From: Methylophaga sp.
GTDB taxonomy: Bacteria > Pseudomonadota > Gammaproteobacteria > Nitrosococcales > Methylophagaceae
DNA: 13,636 nt
Direction: 5' to 3'
Assembly: GCA_014762585.1 (NCBI GenBank)
Contig: JABURN010000242.1
Span: forward strand, 1-13,636
Shown: piece after piece, positions 1 through 8,354 of the stretch
Layout: each line of letters opens with the position of its first letter
Position numbering within the stretch: position 1 is the first letter of the stretch
Notes under the pieces: model-generated
The model's input: only the letters and a program-made list of their open reading frames with translations
Told to the model about the DNA's origin: nothing
The model's database searches: none
Position numbers and translations under genes: made by a program

Positions 1-23
1 CAGCGTCAGATGTGTATAAGAGA
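1..23. other. Residual Nextera (Tn5) sequencing adapter, not genomic
   Basis: The first 23 bases match the 3' part of the Illumina Nextera read-1 transposase adapter, including most of the Tn5 mosaic end (core AGATGTGTATAAGAGA). The final CAG of the mosaic end is not present; the sequence runs into fabD instead. The fabD reading frame hits a stop inside this segment, as expected if the coding sequence has been replaced by adapter. I infer an untrimmed contig end. Bases just after 23 may also be unreliable. Confidence 0.93.
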
Positions 24-224
24 ACGAATCATGGCAGGTTGGGTACGATCGGTCTGATTTAAGCTTTCTTCCGGACCTTCCTGGATGAGTTTCCAAAGGT
101 CATAACCCAACGCGTCTGAAGCTTGCTGGAAAGTCTCACCGACCAGGCTGTATTCAGCGGCCAACTCTGAGAGCATACCAACTGACTGAGAACCCTGACC
201 GGGGAAAACGAATGCTGATTTCAT
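24..224 (-). CDS. fabD: Malonyl-CoA:ACP transacylase FabD, N-terminal fragment
   Basis: FabD moves the malonyl group from CoA to acyl carrier protein, supplying the extender unit for fatty acid synthesis in the cytoplasm. About 65 N-terminal residues are visible, with the diagnostic FVFPGQGSQSVGM near residues 5-17 and a later RTQPAM segment typical of the family. The catalytic serine (GHSLGE region) would lie beyond the window edge. ATG at 224 is chosen because AGAGGG sits six bases upstream (231-236); a TTG one codon earlier would be too close to it. The gene begins 18 bases after the fabH stop, the usual plsX-fabH-fabD order. The apparent stop near position 6 lies in adapter sequence, so this is truncation by the contig end, not a pseudogene. 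The last few codons before the adapter are uncertain. Confidence 0.93.
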
Positions 225-242
225 CAAAAACCCTCTGAATGA

Positions 243-1205
243 TCAGTATTGAATGAGTGCTGAGCCCCAGGTGAATCCGCCACCAAAAGCTTCAAATAAT
301 AAAGTCTCGCCACGCTTGATTCGGCCATCACGCACTGCCACATCAAGTGCCAGCGGGATAGATGCTGCCGAGGTGTTGCCATGCTCATCCACCGTGACCA
401 CGACATGATCCATCGACATATTCAGCTTACGTGCAGTAGCCGCAATGATACGGATATTGGCCTGATGTGGAATCAACCAGTCCACATCTTTTTTATCCAT
501 GTTATTGGCTTCCAGCGTTTCATCAACAATGGTGCTGAGTGTCTTCACTGCGACTTTGAAAACTTCGTTACCCTGCATATCGACATAAGCGGTGTCTTCA
601 TTGAAATCATGCGAGCCAGGACCAGTAGGCACATGCAAAAGTTGGTTGAAGTTACCGTCAGAATGAATATGTGTGGACAGAATGCCAGGCTGTTCTGAAG
701 CTTGCAGCACAACAGCACCGGCACCATCACCAAACAGTACGCAGGTGTTACGGTCTGTCCAGTCAATGATACGAGAAAAAGCTTCTGCGCCGATGACCAG
801 CACATTTTTCACGCCACCTGCCTTGATGAATTTATCTGCGACCGTCAGTGCATACACAAAACCGGTACAGACAGCTTGAATATCAAAAGCAGGACAGCCA
901 CCGATCCCCAGTTTTTCCTGCAACAAAGATGCTGTACTGGGAAAGATTCGCGTGGGTGTGGTGGTAGCAACAATGATGAGATCGATATCGTTTTTAGTGA
1001 TACCGGCTGCATCCATGGCTCTAAGCGCAGCCTGATAGGCCAGATCAGTCGTCGTCTCATCATCTGCCACGATATGGCGCTTTTTGATACCGGTACGTTC
1101 TGTGATCCATTGATCACTGGTATCAACCATCTTTTCCAGATCGTGATTGGTCAGCACCTTTTCTGGCAGATAACTGCCGGTGCCGGCGATACGGGAATAA
1201 ATCAC
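243..1205 (-). CDS. fabH: 3-oxoacyl-ACP synthase III (KAS III)
   Basis: FabH condenses acetyl-CoA with malonyl-ACP to start type II fatty acid synthesis. The 320-residue protein is full length for the family. The thiolase-fold Cys-His-Asn triad is visible: Cys113 in AVCTGF, His247 in PHQANIRI and Asn277 in EHGNTSAAS, with spacing like E. coli FabH (112/244/274). The N-terminal [10 protein letters not shown] and the WITERTGI segment are also typical. The start is GTG at 1205; its four bases GTGA overlap the plsX stop (1202-1205), so translation is probably coupled to plsX. A GGAGG lies about ten bases upstream inside plsX. The C-terminal [13 protein letters not shown] is intact. No anomalies are seen. 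Confidence 0.97.
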   Translation of the reverse strand: MIYSRIAGTGSYLPEKVLTNHDLEKMVDTSDQWITERTGIKKRHIVADDETTTDLAYQAALRAMDAAGITKNDIDLIIVATTTPTRIFPSTASLLQEKLGIGGCPAFDIQAVCTGFVYALTVADKFIKAGGVKNVLVIGAEAFSRIIDWTDRNTCVLFGDGAGAVVLQASEQPGILSTHIHSDGNFNQLLHVPTGPGSHDFNEDTAYVDMQGNEVFKVAVKTLSTIVDETLEANNMDKKDVDWLIPHQANIRIIAATARKLNMSMDHVVVTVDEHGNTSAASIPLALDVAVRDGRIKRGETLLFEAFGGGFTWGSALIQY

Positions 1206-2221
1206 AGAACCTGCCCCTCCAGCAACACATCAAGATGCTTGCTGATATTTCTGGGCACATCTTTTTTGGCTTCGACAATCGCAATATCAATTGCGTTAGA
1301 GAAAGCAAAAGCATCGGCCCCGCCGTGGCTTTTAATCACAATGCCCTGCAGACCGATAAGATTGGCACCGTTAAAAGCACGCGGATCCAGATCGCGACGG
1401 AACTGTTTCAGCACCGGCGAGGCAATAATCGCTGCCAGTTTGGTGAGCCAGTTACGAGTGAATGCTTCACGAAGATAATGACGAATCATATGCGCCACGC
1501 CCTCACTGGCTTTCAGTGCAACGTTACCCACAAAGCCATCACAGACAAGCACATCGACTTCACCGTGATAGAGGCCATCACCTTCAACATAGCCCTGATA
1601 GTTGAGATCAGTTTGTTCCAGCAGACGCGACGCTTCTTTAACGCGTTCGTTGCCTTTAATCTCTTCTGAGCCAATATTGAGCAGACCGACAGTCGGGTTG
1701 GGTTTGCCATCCACCAGTTCGGCCAGAACCGAGCCCATCACCGCAAACTGCACCAAATGCGCTGCACTGGAGTCAACATTCGCCCCCAAATCCAGAACAT
1801 AGGTGTGACCGGTCATGGTAGGTAAAGCCGACACAATAGCTGGACGCTCAATACCCGGCAGGGTTTTGAGCACAAACCGTGCTGTTGCCATCAGTGCGCC
1901 AGTGTTACCGGCACTGACACAAGCCGCAGCTTTGCCCTCTTTCACCAGATTAATCGCCACCCGCATGGAAGAATCTTTTTTACCACGAAGTGCCTGTGAC
2001 GGCAGATCGTCCATTTCGACCTTCTGCGAGGCATGAAGCACTTGCATCCGAGGATCATCCTGCACATGGTTTTGCTGCAGATGGTAAGTGAGGGTGTCTT
2101 TGTCACCCACGAGGATAAAATTAACCTCGGGATGTTTTTTCAGCGCTGATAACGCAGCGGGGATCACAACCTCAGGTCCGTGATCCCCGCCCATCGCATC
2201 AATAGATATCGTCAGGCTCAA
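1202..2221 (-). CDS. plsX: Phosphate acyltransferase PlsX
   Basis: PlsX converts acyl-ACP and phosphate to acyl-phosphate, the acyl donor for PlsY in phosphatidic acid synthesis; it is a peripheral membrane enzyme. The 339-residue protein carries the family signature [10 protein letters not shown] at residues 8-17, then [31 protein letters not shown] and VCDGFVGN segments, and ends after [11 protein letters not shown]. The start must be a rare codon: there is no ATG ahead of DAMGGD, an in-frame TAG lies two codons upstream of the TTG at 2221, and the only other candidate is a CTG two codons inside. The ribosome site is weak (GGAT about seven bases upstream). It starts 14 bases after rpmF and overlaps fabH by four bases, indicating one operon. 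Confidence 0.96.
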   Translation of the reverse strand: MSLTISIDAMGGDHGPEVVIPAALSALKKHPEVNFILVGDKDTLTYHLQQNHVQDDPRMQVLHASQKVEMDDLPSQALRGKKDSSMRVAINLVKEGKAAACVSAGNTGALMATARFVLKTLPGIERPAIVSALPTMTGHTYVLDLGANVDSSAAHLVQFAVMGSVLAELVDGKPNPTVGLLNIGSEEIKGNERVKEASRLLEQTDLNYQGYVEGDGLYHGEVDVLVCDGFVGNVALKASEGVAHMIRHYLREAFTRNWLTKLAAIIASPVLKQFRRDLDPRAFNGANLIGLQGIVIKSHGGADAFAFSNAIDIAIVEAKKDVPRNISKHLDVLLEGQVL

Positions 2222-2235
2222 TGTCTATCCAGGCC

Positions 2236-2415
2236 TTATTCGCTCTTATCTGCAACAACTTTACGGCCGCGGTAGTAACCGTCAGCAGACACGTGGTGAC
2301 GGCGGTGCAGTTCACCAGTGGTTGCGTCGACAGACAGCGTTGAACCTTTCAGCGCATCGTGTGAACGGCGCATGCCACGACGTGAAGCACTCTTTTTGTT
2401 TTGTTGAACAGCCAT
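2236..2415 (-). CDS. rpmF: 50S ribosomal protein L32
   Basis: A 59-codon gene encoding the small basic large-subunit protein L32. The start [20 protein letters not shown] and the later [20 protein letters not shown] are the conserved halves of the family. It is the cysteine-free form found in E. coli, without the zinc-ribbon cysteines of some other bacteria. The ATG at 2415 has a clear TAGGAG nine bases upstream. It lies 33 bases after yceD and 14 bases before plsX, the conserved yceD-rpmF-plsX-fab arrangement that ties ribosome production to lipid synthesis. Its C-terminus (VVADKSE) is slightly longer than that of E. coli. Confidence 0.98.
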   Translation of the reverse strand: MAVQQNKKSASRRGMRRSHDALKGSTLSVDATTGELHRRHHVSADGYYRGRKVVADKSE

Positions 2416-2448
2416 TAGTAAAACTCCTAACCCTTAATTAAATTCAAA

Positions 2449-2973
2449 TCACTTTTTTGTTTTCAGCGATGACAACACTGAAAACGGAGAATTCGGTTTA
2501 ACCTCTTCCTCCTCACTATCTTCATCCCCTGAAAACAGTGCCTCTTCCGGCAAACAGTTTTCCTCATGCTTTGGCACCAGGGGCAATGCCAGAATCAATT
2601 CATCTTCAACCACCGATACTGGATCAGTCAGCTCCGAGTCTTCAACCACCCAGGGTTCGTATTGATCAGACAGTTTTTCAGCCAACTTCTCATGACGAAC
2701 CAGACCCAGCAGGCTGTCGATGTCCATCGGTAAAGTCATTTCCTGCAGACAACGCTCACAGGTCAATGACAGGGTCGTTTCAAAACGGCCCTCCATAAAG
2801 GGGGTGCCGGTATCATCGATATCAAACCGCATCCAGACTTTAACCACACCATCGGTATGACGTAATGACTCTGCCAGACGCGTCAGATCGGCCAGATCTA
2901 CTTCGCCATTCAGTTCCCGCCCGGTGTTGGCGAAACGAAATGGATCAATTTCTTTAGGTAAATACTGGCGCAT
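2449..2973 (-). CDS. yceD: YceD/DUF177 family protein, linked to 23S rRNA accumulation
   Basis: A DUF177 (YceD) protein of 174 residues. The family sits next to rpmF across bacteria and has been reported to be needed for normal 23S rRNA accumulation in E. coli and plants; the molecular mechanism is not settled. Visible landmarks are TCERCLQ (a CxxC pair near residues 71-74), the acidic VEDELILALPLVPKHE and the C-terminal PNSPFSVLSSLKTKK, all matching E. coli YceD in order. ATG at 2973 fits the family's short start (MRQYLPKEIDP). The frame stays open to a TTG at 3012, but that extension has no ribosome site and overlaps a promoter. The chosen ATG also lacks a Shine-Dalgarno sequence, consistent with a near-leaderless transcript. 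An acidic run (GDEDSEEEEV) precedes the C-terminus. Confidence 0.93.
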   Translation of the reverse strand: MRQYLPKEIDPFRFANTGRELNGEVDLADLTRLAESLRHTDGVVKVWMRFDIDDTGTPFMEGRFETTLSLTCERCLQEMTLPMDIDSLLGLVRHEKLAEKLSDQYEPWVVEDSELTDPVSVVEDELILALPLVPKHEENCLPEEALFSGDEDSEEEEVKPNSPFSVLSSLKTKK

Positions 2974-2983
2974 AATCGACGGG

Positions 2984-3012
2984 ATTATATAAGAATTGTG
3001 ACTAAACAGCAA
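2984..3012 (-). promoter_or_regulatory. Candidate sigma-70 promoter for yceD-rpmF-plsX-fabH-fabD
   Basis: A perfect -10 TATAAT (2989-2984) is preceded by TTGCTG (3012-3007) at a 17-base spacing; the -35 matches the consensus only in TTG. Initiation about seven bases downstream would fall at 2976-2977, three or four bases before the yceD ATG. It sits in the 67-base gap after purF, where a promoter for the ribosomal/lipid operon is expected. Confidence 0.6.
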
Positions 3013-3040
3013 AACGCATCAAAGCAAGCTACATGCCGCA

Positions 3041-4549
3041 TTAAGCGTTATTATGCAATTCAATGACCGCGTTGCCCTTTTCTTTCGATTGCTTATTGGC
3101 ATCATTTCGCAGTGCATCGATGTAATACAGATAGTTTTCATCGATGTCACCGGTAATGTAATCACCGTCAAAGCAAGACGTATCAAAACGTTCCACATTG
3201 CTTTTCTTGTTGATGGCAGCGACCAGATCCGGCAAGTCCTGATAAATCAGCCAGTCAACACCAAGCTCTTTGGCGATCTCTTCGACATTACGATCATGTG
3301 CAACAAACTCATTGCAGGAAGGCATGTCGATACCGTACACATTCGGGAAACGGACTGGCGGTGCGGCAGAAGCCAGATAAACTTTTTTAGCACCGGCATC
3401 ACGCGCCATCTGCACAATCTGCTGTGAAGTGGTGCCACGCACAATGGAGTCATCAACCAGCAACACGTTTTTGCCACGGAATTCGAGGTCGATCGCATTC
3501 AGCTTCTGGCGCACAGATTTCTTACGCATGGTCTGTCCGGGCATGATGAAGGTACGGCCGATGTAACGGTTCTTGATGAAGCCTTCGCGATAGACCACAC
3601 CCAGATCGTAGGAAAGCTGCAAGGCAGCACTTCGGCTGGTATCCGGAATCGGAATTACCACGTCAATATCATGCTCGGGATAATCACGTTTGATTTTCTC
3701 AGCGAGCTTGGTGCCCATGCGCATACGGCTTTTATGAACGGAAATACCATCCATCATCGAATCCGGACGGGCAAAGTAAACATATTCAAAGATGCAGGGT
3801 GATTTGACCGGATTCTGCGCACATTGCTGTGAATGGAAGTTACCTTCGGTGTCGATAAACACACATTCACCGGGTTCGACGTCACGCACCAGTTCAAAGT
3901 CGAGAATATCTACGGCGACGCTCTCTGAGGCCACCATGTATTCAGTGCCCTTCTCTGTTTGACGTTTGCCGATGACAACCGGGCGAATGCCATAAGGATC
4001 TCGGAATGCCAGTACACCGACACCTGAAATCATCGCGACAGCAGCATAGGCACCACGACAGCGACGATGTACTTCTTTTACTGCATTGAATACATCATCA
4101 GGCTGGGGTTTGAGTTTACTGCTGTTTTGCAGTTCGTGTGCGAGCACATTGAGCAGCACTTCAGAGTCGGAATCGGTATTCAGATGACGACGATCGGTCT
4201 GGAACAACTCTTCTTTCAGAATTTTGGTGTTGGTCAGATTGCCGTTATGGGCCAGTGCAATACCAAAAGGTGAATTCACATAGAACGGCTGAGATTCGGC
4301 TGAGCTGGAGCAGCCTGCGGTGGGATAGCGGATATGGCCAATCCCCATTCTGCCTTTGAGCCGGATCATATGACGGGTATGAAACACGTCTTTGACCAGA
4401 CCATTATCCTTACGCAGAAAAAACTTACCTTCCTGGTCACAGGTCATGATGCCGGCGGCATCCTGTCCCCGGTGCTGCAACACGGTCAATCCATCATATA
4501 AGGCCTGGTTAACCTCAGAATGACCAACAATACCAATAATTCCGCACAT
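3041..4549 (-). CDS. purF: Amidophosphoribosyltransferase PurF
   Basis: PurF makes 5-phosphoribosylamine from PRPP and glutamine, the committed step of purine synthesis. The 502 residues match the E. coli length (505). The N-terminal glutaminase starts directly with Cys2 ([10 protein letters not shown]), so no propeptide needs to be cleaved. Arg74 in GHIRYPTAG, Asn102-Gly103 in HNGNLTN and Asp128 occupy the expected glutamine-site positions. The C-terminal phosphoribosyltransferase domain has [11 protein letters not shown] near 300-309 and the PRPP loop [14 protein letters not shown] at 362-375. It lacks the cysteine ligands of the Fe-S type found in Bacillus, as expected for the E. coli type. 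ATG at 4549 has AGGG six bases upstream. It follows cvpA by 18 bases, the conserved cvpA-purF pair. Confidence 0.98.
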   Translation of the reverse strand: MCGIIGIVGHSEVNQALYDGLTVLQHRGQDAAGIMTCDQEGKFFLRKDNGLVKDVFHTRHMIRLKGRMGIGHIRYPTAGCSSSAESQPFYVNSPFGIALAHNGNLTNTKILKEELFQTDRRHLNTDSDSEVLLNVLAHELQNSSKLKPQPDDVFNAVKEVHRRCRGAYAAVAMISGVGVLAFRDPYGIRPVVIGKRQTEKGTEYMVASESVAVDILDFELVRDVEPGECVFIDTEGNFHSQQCAQNPVKSPCIFEYVYFARPDSMMDGISVHKSRMRMGTKLAEKIKRDYPEHDIDVVIPIPDTSRSAALQLSYDLGVVYREGFIKNRYIGRTFIMPGQTMRKKSVRQKLNAIDLEFRGKNVLLVDDSIVRGTTSQQIVQMARDAGAKKVYLASAAPPVRFPNVYGIDMPSCNEFVAHDRNVEEIAKELGVDWLIYQDLPDLVAAINKKSNVERFDTSCFDGDYITGDIDENYLYYIDALRNDANKQSKEKGNAVIELHNNA

Positions 4550-4567
4550 AAATTGCCCTGTCAGGAG

Positions 4568-5059
4568 TTAGTTGTAGTTGATGTGTTGTGCAATCTCTGC
4601 CGGTAAAAACTCCCGGACCCAGAGTGCCAGTTTCACAAAGTGATCGATAAGCAGTGAGTTCTGCCACCAAGTATCTGCAGGCATCGGTGTCGCACCGGCA
4701 CCCAAAACCAAAATTGTCACAATAGCAAGGCCGCGGAGTAAACCGAAGACCACGCCCAGCGAGCGATCCGTGCCGGTCAGACCGGTTTTTTCAACGACCT
4801 GACAGATAAGATGATTAACCAATGCGCCGAGAATCAGTGTCACCGCAAACAGAACAAAGAAAGCGAGGAACAGTCTGATGGATGGCGTGGAAATATAATT
4901 AGCCAACAGGGTTGAGAAATGGGAGTGAAACATCAGGGCGACCCAGAATGCCAGGATCCAGCTGATTAACGAGAGCACCTCTTTCATAAACCCCCGGACG
5001 ATACTGATACCGGCCGAGATGGCGATGATCCCGATAATCAGGTAATCAACCCAAACCAT
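4568..5059 (-). CDS. cvpA: CvpA family inner-membrane protein
   Basis: CvpA is an inner-membrane protein first known from colicin V production and almost always linked to purF; its biochemical role is unclear, with envelope-stress roles reported. The 163 residues match E. coli CvpA (162) closely, including VDYLIIGIIAIS, VRGFMKEVLSL, LVNHLICQVVEKTGLTGTDRSLGVVFGLLRG. Hydrophobic segments around residues 4-22, 30-47, 61-85 and 102-123 suggest four membrane spans, followed by a short soluble tail. ATG at 5059 has GGAG five bases upstream. A 107-base gap separates it from dedD upstream, larger than other gaps here, so cvpA-purF may have their own promoter. Confidence 0.95.
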   Translation of the reverse strand: MVWVDYLIIGIIAISAGISIVRGFMKEVLSLISWILAFWVALMFHSHFSTLLANYISTPSIRLFLAFFVLFAVTLILGALVNHLICQVVEKTGLTGTDRSLGVVFGLLRGLAIVTILVLGAGATPMPADTWWQNSLLIDHFVKLALWVREFLPAEIAQHINYN

Positions 5060-5066
5060 ATAAACT

Positions 5067-5082
5067 CCGCAATAGCCTGCGT
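5067..5082 (-). promoter_or_regulatory. PurR-like palindrome upstream of cvpA-purF (tentative)
   Basis: ACGCAGGCTATTGCGG read on the minus strand has the outer half-sites CGCA-N6-TGCG with the same spacing as the PurR operator, and matches the E. coli consensus at about 11 of 16 positions. In E. coli the cvpA-purF promoter is PurR-controlled. Against it, the central CpG is missing. The site overlaps the cvpA ribosome site. A TAGAAT at 5100-5095 lies just upstream, but I see no convincing -35 for it. Confidence 0.3.
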
Positions 5083-5166
5083 TTTAAAGTGCGAATTCTA
5101 ACAGATTGACCGGCAACAACCCAGCCATTTTTACAGTTATATTGCAGAGATAGTTATGACCACAAA

Positions 5167-5850
5167 TCAGGGATTATGTTGCAGGATTTGGGCATTCAAC
5201 TTGAGTTTGTCGCTCAAGGTCTGAGCAGTCTGCTGCAACTTGATCCGGTCAGTGACTGGCTGCAGTCTGACGCGGTAAATCAGTGTGCCGGCGCTGGATA
5301 TTGTCTCAATCATCGGGTCATAACCCATTTGCTTGAGTTGATTAGATAAGGCATCAGCATTTTCACGAACAGAGAAACTGGCCAGCTGCAGCACCCACTG
5401 GGGCTGTGCCGATGATGGCGCAGCGGTAGCGGATTTATTCTCAGCTGTTTGCGGTTCTGATACCGGTTTAGGTTGAGGCTTTGGCTCCGGTTCTGGTTGG
5501 GGAACAGATGCTGTGGCCTTTTCTGGTGTGGGTGCAGGTTCAGGAGCACTCGGCGTTTCAGGCGCTTTCGACACAGGACTTGACGGTTCAAGTGCAGCAG
5601 GCTGCTGGGGTTTAGTGTCTGTTTCAGCTTGAGACAGCCCTTCGGGATCAACCAATGTTTCTTCACTTGGTTCGACCACTTCCACGTCTTCCGGTATCGG
5701 CTCTATTACTGAGTCAAAGGCAATCGGCTCTTCCTGCGGCTGGGCAGGTTGATTCTGCTCCACCGTGTCCAGTAAAAACCAGGCAATGACACCAATCAGG
5801 CAAACCAGTAGTACCGCGCCCAATAAGCGTTGTTGCTGAATCAGTGTCAT
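5167..5850 (-). CDS. dedD: SPOR-domain septal protein, DedD-like
   Basis: A bitopic inner-membrane protein of 227 residues with DedD architecture. There is a short cytoplasmic start, one membrane span at about 10-28, a long periplasmic linker rich in Pro, Glu, Ala and Gln (about 33-150, with PEPEPKPQPKP near 119-129), and a C-terminal SPOR domain (about 151-227, QWVLQLASFSVRENADAL and YRVRLQPVTDR). SPOR domains bind glycan strands stripped of stem peptides at the septum; DedD is a minor division protein in E. coli. Its position before cvpA-purF supports DedD over other SPOR proteins. ATG at 5850 has GGGAG six bases upstream. The usual upstream partner folC is absent: lon ends 18 bases before it. 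Confidence 0.9.
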   Translation of the reverse strand: MTLIQQQRLLGAVLLVCLIGVIAWFLLDTVEQNQPAQPQEEPIAFDSVIEPIPEDVEVVEPSEETLVDPEGLSQAETDTKPQQPAALEPSSPVSKAPETPSAPEPAPTPEKATASVPQPEPEPKPQPKPVSEPQTAENKSATAAPSSAQPQWVLQLASFSVRENADALSNQLKQMGYDPMIETISSAGTLIYRVRLQPVTDRIKLQQTAQTLSDKLKLNAQILQHNP

Positions 5851-5868
5851 TACCTGCTCCCGGTGTTA

Positions 5869-8304
5869 TCAGTGTCGTTTCTGAGGAGAGTTTACCTCAT
5901 GATAACTGGATTTTTCACTGGGAATGACGCCTTCGGCCTCACCACTACTCTCAGTACCGTGCGGCATATGCTGCAGCGCTACTTCCAGTACCTCGTTAAT
6001 CCAGCGCACTGGCAGGATTTCGAGACCCTGCTTGACGTTATCCGGGATTTCCTTGAGATCCTTAACGTTGTCCTGCGGAATCAGTACGGTGTTGATACCA
6101 CCGCGGTGTGCAGCCAGCAGTTTTTCCTTAAGTCCACCAATCGCCAGCACTTCTCCACGTAACGTAATCTCACCGGTCATCGCCACGTTGGACTTAACCG
6201 GAATACCGGTAATCGCTGAAACCAGTGCAGTGCACATGCCAATACCGGCACTCGGACCGTCTTTCGGGGTCGCACCTTCCGGAACGTGGATGTGCAGATC
6301 ATGGGTTTGCAGGAAGTCTTCGCTTATGCCCCATTCGGTTGAGCGTGAACGCACAACAGTGGTCGCCGCCTGAATCGATTCCTGCATCACATCACCCAGC
6401 TTACCGGTATAGGCTGATTTGCCTTTACCCGGCATTACCGCGGATTCAATGGTCAGCAGCTCACCACCAACTTCCGTCCAAGCCAGACCAGTGACCTGAC
6501 CAATGCGATCATTGTCTTCAGCAACACCATACTGGTAGTGGTAAACACCAAGATAATCTTCAATATTCTTGGCTGTGACCACCAGTTTCTCTTTGCTCTT
6601 CTCCTGCAGGATCTGCTTGACGAGTTTGCGGCAAATCTTGGAGATTTCGCGTTCCAGGCTACGTACACCGGCTTCGCGGGTGTAGCGGCGAATGATTTCC
6701 AGAATCGCCTCTTCAGTGATTTCCACCTCGTCCTTTTTCAGACCATTCTGTTTAATCGCTTTAGGTAACAGATATTTTACTGCGATATTCAGCTTCTCAT
6801 CTTCGGTATAACCGGCAAGACGGATGATTTCCATCCGGTCGCGCAGTGCATCCGGAATGTTCAAGGTATTCGCTGTGCAGACAAACATCACATCGGATAA
6901 GTCATACTCGACCTCAAGATAGTGATCAGCAAAGGTCGAATTCTGCTCCGGATCCAGTACTTCCAGCAAGGCAGAGGCTGGATCGCCCCGGAAATCCTGT
7001 GCCATTTTGTCGATTTCATCGAGCAGGAACAACGGGTTTTTTACTTCCGTTTTGCAGATATTCTGTATGACTTTACCCGGCATTGAACCGATATAAGTAC
7101 GACGGTGACCACGAATCTCGGCTTCATCACGCACACCACCCAAGGCCATACGGGTGTATTTTCGGTTGGTGGCACGGGCAATCGATTGCGCAATCGAAGT
7201 TTTACCTACACCTGGAGGGCCCACCAGACAAAGAATCGGGCCTTTGAGTTTTTTGACACGTTTCTGCACAGCAAGGTATTCGAGAATGCGCTCTTTAACC
7301 TTCTCCAGACCATAATGGTCTTCTTCCAGCACTTTCTCAGCACGGTCCAGGTCCAGCGTCACGCGTGAACGTTTTTTCCACGGCACTTCCAGCAAGGACT
7401 CGATATAATTCCGAACCACTGTCGCTTCTGCTGACATAGGCGACATCATGCGCAGTTTTTTCAGTTCTGAGTCAGCTTTTTCGCGGGCTTCCGCAGGCAT
7501 ACCGGCTTTTTCGATACGCGCTTCCAACTCGTCTGCTTCATTCGCAGTTTCATCAATTTCGCCCAGCTCTTTCTGAACCGCTTTCAGTTGTTCGTTCAGA
7601 TAATATTCGCGCTGGCTTTTCTCCATTTGTTTCTTGACGCGATTGCGGATGCGTTTTTCAATTTGCTGAATGTCAATCTCGCCCTCGAGAAAGGCCATCA
7701 GCCTCTCTACACGCGCTTTAACATCGCTCATTTCCAGCAGGTTCTGTTTGTCCTCAAGCTTGAGGCTCATGTGCGCTGCAACGGTGTCAGCCATGCGTGA
7801 GACTTCATCGATGCTGGACAGCGAGGCGATGACTTCGGGCGGGATCTTCTTATTGAGTTTGACGTACTGTTCAAACTGTCCCATCAAGGTCCGCATTAAT
7901 ACATCGGATTCTCGATCATCAGCGACGTCATCTGGGAAAGCCGCGACTTCTGCTTCCATGTATTCAGTTTTGTTACTGAAATAAGCGACTTTGGCACGCT
8001 GGGTGCCTTCGACCAACACCTTAACGGTGCCATCAGGTAGTTTCAGTAACTGAAGAATGTTGGCGAGTGTTCCCGTTTCATAGAGACCGTCTGACTCCGG
8101 CGCGTCTTCAGAAGAATCTTTCTGAGCGAGCAGCAAGACCTGTTTGTTTTCGTCGGTGGCCACTTCCAGCGCTTTGATGGATTTGTCGCGGCCGACAAAT
8201 AACGGAATCACCATATAAGGATAGACAACGACATCCCGCAGCGGCAGAACAGGTACAAGCTTCAGACCATTGTCGTTGGTGGTGGTTTTTACTTCATTTT
8301 CCAT
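5869..8304 (-). CDS. lon: ATP-dependent protease La (Lon)
   Basis: Lon is the cytoplasmic AAA+ serine protease that degrades misfolded and regulatory proteins. Of 811 residues, the N-terminal substrate domain (about 15-210, LVPVLPLRDVVVYP) is followed by a coiled-coil region. The AAA+ module has Walker A GPPGVGKT at 362-369 and Walker B LFLLDEIDK at 425-433. The protease domain carries Ser685 in PKDGPSAGIGM and Lys728 in GGLKEKL, the catalytic dyad with the same 43-residue spacing as E. coli (679/722). The tail beyond about 780 is hydrophilic and longer than in E. coli Lon (784 total). ATG at 8304 is preferred because AGAGGT precedes it by about eight bases; a GTG ten codons upstream lacks this. 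A heat-shock promoter lies about 50 bases upstream. Confidence 0.97.
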   Translation of the reverse strand: MENEVKTTTNDNGLKLVPVLPLRDVVVYPYMVIPLFVGRDKSIKALEVATDENKQVLLLAQKDSSEDAPESDGLYETGTLANILQLLKLPDGTVKVLVEGTQRAKVAYFSNKTEYMEAEVAAFPDDVADDRESDVLMRTLMGQFEQYVKLNKKIPPEVIASLSSIDEVSRMADTVAAHMSLKLEDKQNLLEMSDVKARVERLMAFLEGEIDIQQIEKRIRNRVKKQMEKSQREYYLNEQLKAVQKELGEIDETANEADELEARIEKAGMPAEAREKADSELKKLRMMSPMSAEATVVRNYIESLLEVPWKKRSRVTLDLDRAEKVLEEDHYGLEKVKERILEYLAVQKRVKKLKGPILCLVGPPGVGKTSIAQSIARATNRKYTRMALGGVRDEAEIRGHRRTYIGSMPGKVIQNICKTEVKNPLFLLDEIDKMAQDFRGDPASALLEVLDPEQNSTFADHYLEVEYDLSDVMFVCTANTLNIPDALRDRMEIIRLAGYTEDEKLNIAVKYLLPKAIKQNGLKKDEVEITEEAILEIIRRYTREAGVRSLEREISKICRKLVKQILQEKSKEKLVVTAKNIEDYLGVYHYQYGVAEDNDRIGQVTGLAWTEVGGELLTIESAVMPGKGKSAYTGKLGDVMQESIQAATTVVRSRSTEWGISEDFLQTHDLHIHVPEGATPKDGPSAGIGMCTALVSAITGIPVKSNVAMTGEITLRGEVLAIGGLKEKLLAAHRGGINTVLIPQDNVKDLKEIPDNVKQGLEILPVRWINEVLEVALQHMPHGTESSGEAEGVIPSEKSSYHEVNSPQKRH

Positions 8305-8354
8305 TAGGGAACCTCTTACGAGCGCCCGCGGCACTCAAATCAAACATGGTTTCA

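Noticed and set aside
702..1478. A 258-codon open frame on the plus strand opposite fabH and plsX
   Set aside because: It is fully antisense to two certain genes, has no recognisable domain and a protein composition typical of an antisense shadow.
2974..3012. TTG start extending YceD by 13 residues
   Set aside because: It has no ribosome site, overlaps the promoter, and family members start at the MRQYLP position.
5310..5666. A 118-codon minus-strand frame within dedD
   Set aside because: It is an alternative frame of the low-complexity Pro/Glu linker of dedD; its composition follows from the repetitive codons.
8305..8334. GTG start extending Lon by 10 residues
   Set aside because: The AGAGGT ribosome site lies between it and the ATG at 8304, which also fits the family start.
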